Origin: Acetatifactor sp.
GTDB lineage: Bacteria > Bacillota > Clostridia > Lachnospirales > Lachnospiraceae
Reading direction: 5' to 3'
NCBI GenBank assembly: GCA_016303085.1
Contig: JAEDMI010000070.1
Coordinates: 1-11,263 of the forward strand
Length of the DNA: 11,263 nucleotides
Below the pieces are notes generated by a model that was given only the letters and a program-made list of their open reading frames with translations, did not search any database and was not told the DNA's origin. Below, piece after piece: positions 6,238 through 11,263 of the stretch (the stretch's first letter is position 1; each line of letters opens with the position of its first letter). The position numbers and the translations under genes were made by a program.

Positions 6238-6274
6238 ATACCGCTCGCGCGCCGCCCGGTTCTTACTCGCATAC

Positions 6275-6283
6275 ATTTTACCA
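6275..6283 (-). promoter_or_regulatory. Extended -10 promoter of the alarmone synthetase gene
   Basis: On the minus strand, TGG-TAAAAT (6283-6275) is an extended -10, preceded by an AT-rich TATATA run. The hexamer at 17-nt spacing (TGCATT) is a poor -35, as is usual for extended -10 promoters. The 11-mer TATGGTAAAAT is identical to that of the murA promoter. Confidence 0.6.
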
Positions 6284-6371
6284 TATATATGTTCAAAAAT
6301 GCAGTATATTCAAAAAGAATTAATCTTTTTTTAACAAAATCCGTGTCTTTGCCTTATCTGCATCAAAACCC

Positions 6372-6400
6372 TTGCGCTGAAACACAAAATCAATTAAGAT
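6372..6400 (+). promoter_or_regulatory. Candidate promoter of the 88-aa gene
   Basis: TTGCGC (6372-6377) and TAAGAT (6395-6400) are 17 nt apart, both modest matches (4/6). Transcription would start near 6407, leaving only about 16 nt before the ATG, barely enough for the AAGGA ribosome binding site. An alternative upstream promoter is possible. Confidence 0.35.
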
Positions 6401-6422
6401 AGGGACGAAAGGATGAAAGAAT

Positions 6423-6689
6423 ATGTTTCGTTTATGGGCAAAAACATTCAAAGACAATCATATGCTGCAGGATGTCGTTATTGAGGATGGGAGTGAGGAC
6501 ACACGTACCCACAAGGTTTTTCGTGCTCTGGACAAGGTATGCCTTCAATTTGACTTAAGCAAGCCTATCTGGCTGGACAAAACCGTAGCAGAATTCAAGC
6601 GTCACCGAAAGGCGCGCTTTACCCGGGACAACTTCATAGACAGCATCGACTTTGACTATCTGGAAATTCAGATTATCGAGGAAGATTAA
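6423..6689 (+). CDS. Small conserved-looking protein of unknown function (88 aa)
   Basis: I do not recognise a characterised family. The product MFRLWAKTFKDNHMLQD... is soluble and charged, with no signal peptide or membrane segment. It starts with a short beta-like stretch, has a central DDTRTHK-type region (here SEDTRTHKVFRALDKVC, about 24-40) and ends in an acidic tail (DFDYLEIQIIEED). AAGGA lies 9 nt before the ATG. Coding evidence is its isolated open frame between a divergent promoter region and a dedicated terminator. Short proteins of this look, with THKVF and FDYLE motifs, seem to be common in Lachnospiraceae, from memory. It is divergent from the alarmone synthetase gene, about 257 nt between starts, and convergent with galE. 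The frame starting at ATG 6413 is shadowed and unsupported. Confidence 0.8.
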   Translation: MFRLWAKTFKDNHMLQDVVIEDGSEDTRTHKVFRALDKVCLQFDLSKPIWLDKTVAEFKRHRKARFTRDNFIDSIDFDYLEIQIIEED

Positions 6690-6693
6690 AACT

Positions 6694-6717
6694 GCCGACC
6701 GCAATTGCACGGTCGGC
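6694..6717. terminator. Terminator between the 88-aa gene and galE
   Basis: GCCGACCG (6694-6701) and CGGTCGGC (6710-6717) form a perfect 8-bp GC-rich stem with an 8-nt loop, in the 42-nt gap between the two convergent stop codons. The plus-strand tail is ATTTATAT and the minus-strand tail AGTTTTAAT, so it probably serves both genes. Confidence 0.75.
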
Positions 6718-6731
6718 ATTTATATCTTAAT

Positions 6732-7748
6732 CTAGTCGTCATATCCGTTTGGATTGTTTTTTTGCCATCTCCAGGAATCAGCACACATCTCCCTGATACC
6801 GTACTGCGCTTCCCAGCCCAGCTCCTTCTTCGCAAGACTTGCATCCGCATAGCAGGTGGCGATGTCTCCGGGTCTTCTGTCCTTGATGACATAAGGGATT
6901 TTCACTCCGGTAGCTTCCTCAAAATTTTTCACAATATCCAGCACGCTGTAGCCTACGCCCGTGCCCAGATTGTAAATCTTAAGCCCCGCCTTCTCTTCAA
7001 TCTTCTTCAAAGCCTTCACATGACCGATTGCCAAGTCTACCACGTGGATATAGTCGCGGACACCGGTTCCGTCGGGTGTGTCATAGTCGTTTCCGAACAC
7101 TCCCAGCTCCTTCAGCTTGCCCACAGCAACCTGAGTAATGTAAGGCATCAGGTTATTGGGAATTCCGTTAGGGTTCTCTCCCATGGTTCCGCTCTTATGT
7201 GCTCCGATGGGATTAAAGTAGCGAAGCAGGATTACATTCCATTCCGGATCTGCCTTCTGAATATCCGATAAAATCTGCTCCAACATGGACTTGGTCCAGC
7301 CGTAGGGGTTGGTGCACTGTCCCTTGGGGCATTCCTCTGTGATGGGAATAAACGCAGGATTGCCGTATACCGTGGCACTGGAAGAAAAGATGATGTTCTT
7401 TACGCCATGCTTTCGCATCACGTCCACCAGGGTCAGGGTGCCTGCAATATTGTTCTCGTAGTACTCCCAAGGCTTCCTCACAGACTCGCCAACAGCCTTA
7501 AGACCTGCGAAATGAATCACGGCGTCAATTGACTCCTCGGAGAAGATTTCTTCCAGCGCCTCCCTGTCAAGAATATCGGCTTTGTAAAAAGGAACCTTCT
7601 TTCCCGTGATTGCCTCCACACGCTGCAAAGACTTTTCGCTGGCATTACAAAGATTGTCAAGAACCACTACATCATAACCTGCCTGTTGTAACTCTACAAC
7701 CGTGTGACTGCCGATAAATCCGGCGCCCCCTGTCACCAAAATCTTCAT
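6732..7748 (-). CDS. galE: UDP-glucose 4-epimerase
   Basis: GalE interconverts UDP-glucose and UDP-galactose (some forms also UDP-GlcNAc and UDP-GalNAc) using tightly bound NAD, linking galactose use to synthesis of surface polysaccharide precursors. The 338-aa length equals that of E. coli GalE. The Rossmann motif TGGAGFIG is at residues 6-13, the catalytic SSS at 122-124 and YGWTK with Tyr149 and Lys153 at the same numbers as in E. coli; the family NNIAGT and RYFNPIGAH motifs are also present. It is a short-chain dehydrogenase of the extended type. A near-perfect AAGGAGG (7763-7757) stands 8 nt before the ATG, predicting strong translation. It follows the UDPGP-family gene by 102 nt, with its own candidate promoter, so it may be expressed both alone and by readthrough. 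Confidence 0.97.
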   Translation of the reverse strand: MKILVTGGAGFIGSHTVVELQQAGYDVVVLDNLCNASEKSLQRVEAITGKKVPFYKADILDREALEEIFSEESIDAVIHFAGLKAVGESVRKPWEYYENNIAGTLTLVDVMRKHGVKNIIFSSSATVYGNPAFIPITEECPKGQCTNPYGWTKSMLEQILSDIQKADPEWNVILLRYFNPIGAHKSGTMGENPNGIPNNLMPYITQVAVGKLKELGVFGNDYDTPDGTGVRDYIHVVDLAIGHVKALKKIEEKAGLKIYNLGTGVGYSVLDIVKNFEEATGVKIPYVIKDRRPGDIATCYADASLAKKELGWEAQYGIREMCADSWRWQKNNPNGYDD

Positions 7749-7786
7749 CGTTTCTGCCTCCTTGTTTTTGTTTTCTGTTATCTCTA

Positions 7787-7815
7787 ACGATAACGGAAAA
7801 AGCCGTACATCTCAA
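7787..7815 (-). promoter_or_regulatory. Candidate galE promoter with overlapping inverted repeat
   Basis: On the minus strand, TTGAGA (7815-7810; 5/6) and TATCGT (7792-7787; 4/6) are 17 nt apart, giving a start near 7780. The inverted repeat GTTATC/GATAAC (7777-7782 and 7789-7794) straddles the -10 and start, so it could be an operator, or simply a short hairpin. Confidence 0.45.
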
Positions 7816-7850
7816 TGCTCATTTGTTATGAGAATCTGTCGAAATGTTAA

Positions 7851-9077
7851 TTACAGTGTAACGCCATTCTTTTTCAGCAGTTCTCTGGCACTCTCTACCG
7901 AATCCACACCCGTCTTGTTTTTAATCGGGGCAAATTCTTTTTCGCGTACTACCTCAAAAGGCAGACAACTCTTCATCTGGTGAATCATATCCAGCACCAG
8001 ATTCTCAAACTTAAAACCGTTTGGTGTCTCGGGCTTCACAAGTTCACCGTCCTGATTCAGATAAGGTATCTTCTTTTCTACAATATGCAGGGGCAGATTG
8101 TTCTCCAATATTTCAAACAAATCCTGCACGCGGAACAAATAATTCAAAATCACGCCGAAGTAATATGCCGGGTCGCCGTTTGCATCCTTCGCGTTCATCA
8201 TTTCCTCTGTCAGCTCGTAATACTCCACAATAGAAGGTCTGCCGTCCTCAAGGCACATGACACCCACCTTCTCGTCCGGTGCGTTTTTGCGCACCACCTT
8301 GGCACCTACCGCACAATTTTTCTGAATGGTAGCTCCCACAAAACAGGGGTCTGCAATCCTCTGCAACACATTGTCTACGGCGAACACGTTCAGCCACTCA
8401 ATCCCTTCCTTCTGTACCAATTCCAGAAGTCCCGCATTCTTCATGGAAATAAACCAACCACCGTTGCCGTTGGGAGACGTTGAAAGCTTTCCCTTCTCCT
8501 CCAGATAGATTTTTCCGTCGTAATCCGTAGCCGCTGCCATCTCCTGTATGAAGAAATGTACATATTCCGCTTTATAGCCGAAGAAATTGTGTTCCTCCAA
8601 AAAATGAACGGTAGACTCATGATTCTTGTCACTGGTCATAATGAATAAATGAAACCACGCACCTGCCTGACGCACCACATCCAGCATATTGTTCACAAGA
8701 CACTCAAATATGTAAAGTTCTCTTGTCAGTCCAACGTTGTACATACCCTTGGGGTTGTCGGAACCCAGTCTGGTTCCCATGCCCCCGGCCAACAGCACCG
8801 CTCCCACCTTTCCGGCTTTGATTGCCTCAAGCCCGGTTGCCGTAAAAAGTTCTCTGTTTTCCTCTATCTCCGTCAGCTGCATGGCTGCCAGCGGTGTAAT
8901 CACGCCCTTCTGTGCCAGCTCCTCACGGTGCTTACAGGACTCCAGAATACTCATATCCGTTGTCTCTATCTGGGTCAGAAGCGCCTCCTTTTCCTGTTCA
9001 TTCAGCTCGTCAAAATACTTCAGCACATGCTCCTGTCCGTATTTTTCCAGCTTTTGCTTTGCCTGCGATAATGTCAT
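7851..9077 (-). CDS. UDPGP-family nucleotidyltransferase (UAP1/AGX-like UDP-sugar pyrophosphorylase)
   Basis: This 408-aa enzyme should make a UDP-sugar from UTP and a sugar 1-phosphate. It belongs to the eukaryote-like UDPGP family, not the bacterial GalU or GlmU families. The N-terminus resembles UDP-GlcNAc pyrophosphorylases. The nucleotide loop LLAGGMGTRLG spans 95-105, PKGMYNVG 109-116, the uridine-binding SPNGNGG 201-207, VDN with metal-site Asp235, and FAPIKN with Lys386 near the end. These motifs fit human AGX1/UAP1, though the protein is about 100 residues shorter. Whether it prefers GlcNAc-1-P, GalNAc-1-P, Glc-1-P or Gal-1-P cannot be told. I choose ATG 9077, with a GAGGGAG site 7 nt upstream; the in-frame TTG at 9083 lies too close to that site. 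It precedes galE, suggesting a UDP-hexose/HexNAc supply unit. Confidence 0.9.
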   Translation of the reverse strand: MTLSQAKQKLEKYGQEHVLKYFDELNEQEKEALLTQIETTDMSILESCKHREELAQKGVITPLAAMQLTEIEENRELFTATGLEAIKAGKVGAVLLAGGMGTRLGSDNPKGMYNVGLTRELYIFECLVNNMLDVVRQAGAWFHLFIMTSDKNHESTVHFLEEHNFFGYKAEYVHFFIQEMAAATDYDGKIYLEEKGKLSTSPNGNGGWFISMKNAGLLELVQKEGIEWLNVFAVDNVLQRIADPCFVGATIQKNCAVGAKVVRKNAPDEKVGVMCLEDGRPSIVEYYELTEEMMNAKDANGDPAYYFGVILNYLFRVQDLFEILENNLPLHIVEKKIPYLNQDGELVKPETPNGFKFENLVLDMIHQMKSCLPFEVVREKEFAPIKNKTGVDSVESARELLKKNGVTL

Positions 9078-9156
9078 ACTCAAACTCCCTCTGCCTTTCC
9101 TTTTTGTATGCGTTCAGCAAGCCACGGTCCCGCCCAACGCATTAACATTCTTGCAC

Positions 9157-9185
9157 AGTATATCAAAATTTACCTTCCCATTCAA
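9157..9185 (-). promoter_or_regulatory. Promoter of the UDPGP-family gene
   Basis: On the minus strand, TTGAAT (9185-9180; 4/6) and TATACT (9162-9157; 5/6) are 17 nt apart, with transcription start near 9150 and a leader of about 73 nt. The leader has a 7-bp inverted repeat, ATGCGTT/AACGCAT (9108-9114 and 9136-9142), with a GC-rich loop. Upstream of the -35 the 9-mer AATTAAGAA occurs twice (9199-9207 and 9222-9230). Confidence 0.7.
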
Positions 9186-9241
9186 CTTTATAACGCAGAA
9201 TTAAGAAAATACCAATCTGAAAATTAAGAATTACTCTCCGT

Positions 9242-10138
9242 CTATAATTCCAAATCATCGAAAAAACTCCGGCTTTCCAGCTTTTCCTCGCAATACCGCA
9301 GAAAATAAGCCTTCATCTCCGGCAAATCTCCTCCGATATCTCCCAGTATATCGCCCAGATTCTCTGTGTTCACACAACCAAGCTCCGCAAACAGGCTGTA
9401 ATATGCCCTGTCGTTTCCATATTCCTTCCAAATGACCTGCCAGGTCTCCTCGCTCTCGCCCCCCTTGGTGTGTGCCAGAAGATATTGCTCCAATTCTTTC
9501 CTGAACGGCTGCGAAAGCCCCCGGGGAAACAAGAGGCGCAGCAGTGACAGCCTTACCTTTTTCTTTCGTCTGCTGCTGACATATGCCGTCAAATCGGTAC
9601 TTCCATAATCTTCTTCCCCGCAGAGGACCTGTTTGGAATAGCCCTCTCGGTCCGACGCGCCCAATACCGCTGCCAGCCTGGAATCCCACTTATCCAGCCA
9701 TTCTTTGCTTCCCACCGCCGGAATATCCAACAGGTAATATGCTTCAAAATCCTTTACTGCAGCAGCCAGAAGTTCCGGCTGAAAGTCCGGATTGCCCCCG
9801 TTCTCCCGCTCCGATATTCTTTTCAGTTCCTTACACTCCAGGAACACCGATTTACCGAACCGGATATCTTTCCCGGGAATCCTTACCTCCGTCAGACTGT
9901 CGCAGTAGGCAAAAGCCCAGTCACCCACCTCATCCATTGTCTCCGGCAGAATGACCCGACGAAGATTCTTTTTGCTTAAGAACGCCTTTTTTCCAAGCGT
10001 TGTCACAGGGCACCCTTCCAGTACATCCGGTATACATACCTCAGATGCAAGTCCCTGAAAACGTGTAATTCCGGCTTTTTGGTCCTTTATCTCGTAATAC
10101 AGGCTGCCGCCCGCGATCTCCAGTTCCTTCTCCTGCAT
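9242..10138 (-). CDS. Cytoplasmic BspA-type leucine-rich-repeat protein with a helical C-terminal region
   Basis: A protein of 298 aa (ATG 10138) or 302 aa (GTG 10150, two nt after the ATPase stop). The AAGG before the GTG abuts it, so I prefer the ATG, but this is not settled. Residues about 28-110 carry three or so BspA-type repeats (FQGLASEVCIPDVLEG, VTTLGKKAFLSKKNLRRVIL, VGDWAFAYCDSLTEVRIP). The remaining 185 residues are mainly helical-looking and match nothing I know; they contain an RRKKKVR basic patch and an acidic end (RSFFDDLEL). There is no signal peptide, anchor or sorting motif, unlike typical exported BspA proteins, so it should be cytoplasmic. It is coupled to the MoxR-type ATPase gene and may be its partner or substrate adaptor; that is inference. 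Confidence 0.75.
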   Translation of the reverse strand: MQEKELEIAGGSLYYEIKDQKAGITRFQGLASEVCIPDVLEGCPVTTLGKKAFLSKKNLRRVILPETMDEVGDWAFAYCDSLTEVRIPGKDIRFGKSVFLECKELKRISERENGGNPDFQPELLAAAVKDFEAYYLLDIPAVGSKEWLDKWDSRLAAVLGASDREGYSKQVLCGEEDYGSTDLTAYVSSRRKKKVRLSLLRLLFPRGLSQPFRKELEQYLLAHTKGGESEETWQVIWKEYGNDRAYYSLFAELGCVNTENLGDILGDIGGDLPEMKAYFLRYCEEKLESRSFFDDLEL

Positions 10139-10152
10139 AAAATCATTCACCC

Positions 10153-11263
10153 TTAATCCAATTTCAGTTCCGCAATCTGCGCCTTGATATCATCGCTGCG
10201 CTCCGAGAGCATCAATTCCTCGTTATGCCGCTTATAATCCGGGCTTCCGAAGGTTGCGATAAACTGCGCAGAAGCTGTGTTTACAGTCAGCTCCGTGACC
10301 AGAATCAGCATTTCGTTTCCCTTGTCAAAAGCTTCTTCCGCAAAGGTAAACAGTGCATGCAACTCTCCCTGTACATTTTCCGTCTCCTGCCTCATGCGGG
10401 CCACAAGAGCACCGTATTTGCCCTTCAGGAATCCATATGCCTCCGCCCCTGTAGCTGCTTCTCCCGTGTACAGCTCCTTTCTTGCTTCCTCCAGAAAACG
10501 TACCACACTGCGGTGCTTTTTCCTGTCTGCCTCAGAAAGAGCGCCGGCGTGCTGCAGATTATCCAACAGCTTTTTACGACCCTCCGCCTGTTTTTCCAGT
10601 ACAGATAAAATCTGCTCCACACTGTTCTCCTCCGCTGTATCCCCGATTGCTTTCAGCGGGTTCTTCAAATCGGTTAAAAAAGCGGCCTGTTCCATGATAC
10701 TCTTCATATCTGCCTGCACCTTGTCCAACAGCATGCCAAGCAGAGACAGCCTCTCGTCAAAGGCTGCCTCCTTTGCCCTGGCGATTGCCTGTACGGACGG
10801 GTTGCCGCTCAAAATGTCCCCGATGCGATAGTCGCGCTTATATTTATTGTACAAATCATAGTAGGCTGTGAACTCCTTTATCACCTTTTCATTGCGCAGA
10901 TACTGCCCTACCAGGGTTTCGTCTACCGTCAGCTGCTCATCCTCATATAAAGTTAAAATCTCCGACAAATCCTCCCAGCCTCTGGCCGTCACATAGCTTC
11001 TGCCTTTTGTGGTCATCTCCATACAGTAAAAATGCTCTTTTTTCAGATCCAGATAATTAATGATGGCATTGTGAATCCGCTTCTCCACCGCATATTCCTT
11101 CCAGATACGGTAATCCGGCTCCACCTCCAGTACCTTCAGACGGTCCAGCGTTACCACATCGAACTCCCGCACGGATTTATTATATTCCGGCGGATTTCCC
11201 GCAGTCACAATGACCCATCCCTCCGGCACCCTGTGCCGCCCGAAAACCTTGTACTGTAAAAAC
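10153..11263 (-). CDS. MoxR-type AAA+ ATPase, N-terminal part outside window
   Basis: About 369 residues of the C-terminal part are visible, and the frame is open to the window edge (reading ...FLQYKVFGRHRVPEGW); the GTG at 11229 is an internal Val codon, not a start. PEGWVIVTAGNPPEYNKSVR contains the sensor-1 Asn, and FDVVTLDRLK holds an Arg-finger-like Arg, as in MoxR ATPases that act as chaperones for complex maturation, often with VWA-domain partners. Walker A and B must lie upstream of the window. A lid/winged region (about 45-110 of the visible part, TKGRSYVTARGWEDLS) is followed by a roughly 230-residue, mostly helical extension ending in SERSDDIKAQIAELKLD, longer than in minimal MoxR proteins. 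It is the first of at least two co-transcribed genes, with the LRR gene 2 to 14 nt behind it. Confidence 0.85.
   Translation of the reverse strand, partial: FLQYKVFGRHRVPEGWVIVTAGNPPEYNKSVREFDVVTLDRLKVLEVEPDYRIWKEYAVEKRIHNAIINYLDLKKEHFYCMEMTTKGRSYVTARGWEDLSEILTLYEDEQLTVDETLVGQYLRNEKVIKEFTAYYDLYNKYKRDYRIGDILSGNPSVQAIARAKEAAFDERLSLLGMLLDKVQADMKSIMEQAAFLTDLKNPLKAIGDTAEENSVEQILSVLEKQAEGRKKLLDNLQHAGALSEADRKKHRSVVRFLEEARKELYTGEAATGAEAYGFLKGKYGALVARMRQETENVQGELHALFTFAEEAFDKGNEMLILVTELTVNTASAQFIATFGSPDYKRHNEELMLSERSDDIKAQIAELKLD

Noticed and set aside
6312..6330. AAAAAGA/TCTTTTT hairpin with T-run upstream of the alarmone synthetase promoter
   Set aside because: Nearly pure A-T stem in an AT-rich promoter region with no gene ending there; more likely an UP-like element or chance.
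5449..6402. 317-codon open frame on the plus strand opposite the alarmone synthetase
   Set aside because: It starts before and runs through the strong terminator at 5463-5502 and is antisense to a well-supported gene; its Leu/Cys/His-rich composition is typical of a shadow frame.
7980..8483. 167-codon plus-strand frame opposite the UDPGP-family gene
   Set aside because: Antisense to a gene with complete catalytic motifs; no start signals.
9078..9083. TTG start at 9083 for the UDPGP-family gene
   Set aside because: It is only 1 nt from the GGGAG site; ATG 9077 has correct 7-nt spacing.

Overview
The window looks like chromosomal DNA from a Gram-positive clostridium, most likely Lachnospiraceae. 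The signs are strong AAGGAGG-type ribosome binding sites, sigma-A promoters with extended -10 elements (TATGGTAAAAT occurs twice), and protein types typical of that group: a clostridial MurA, a LysM/G5/M23 peptidase, a RelQ-type alarmone synthetase and a UAP-like pyrophosphorylase. I see no phage, IS element, CRISPR array, tRNA or rRNA. The family assignment is inference from protein resemblance.

Layout. Positions 1-2512 (minus strand) hold cell-wall genes: the N-terminal two thirds of murA, preceded by a membrane-anchored M23 peptidase gene; each has its own promoter. Divergently transcribed is a Y-family DNA polymerase gene (2640-3860, plus), whose -35 element overlaps that of the peptidase gene. 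Facing it is a two-gene minus-strand operon (5094-3867): a tail-anchored coiled-coil protein, then a flavin reductase-like protein whose terminator lies inside the 3' end of the polymerase gene.

Positions 5095-5508 carry no protein gene but are rich in signals. On the plus strand there are four TTCA-like half-sites spaced exactly 11 bp apart, a TATACT -10 element, a hairpin with a GAAA tetraloop, a CU-rich single-stranded stretch, a second hairpin and a strong bidirectional terminator. I read this as an undescribed small RNA of about 170 nt under a PhoB/PhoP-like (OmpR-family) regulator.

Next come a small alarmone synthetase (6165-5509, minus) with a structured 5' leader, a divergent 88-aa protein of unknown function (6423-6689, plus), and two nucleotide-sugar genes on the minus strand. 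These are galE (7748-6732) and, upstream of it, a UDPGP-family UAP/AGX-like pyrophosphorylase (9077-7851); together they would supply and interconvert UDP-hexoses or UDP-HexNAc for surface polysaccharides. The right end (11263-9242, minus) holds the C-terminal part of a MoxR-type AAA+ ATPase, followed 2 to 14 nt later, depending on the start, by a protein with BspA-like leucine-rich repeats and no export signal. This is an uncharacterised-looking module.

Themes. Envelope synthesis and remodelling (murA, M23 peptidase, nucleotide sugars) and stress responses (alarmone synthesis, translesion polymerase, putative starvation sRNA) are interleaved, mostly as one- or two-gene units with their own promoters. 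The best candidates for new biology are the sRNA locus and the ATPase/LRR pair.
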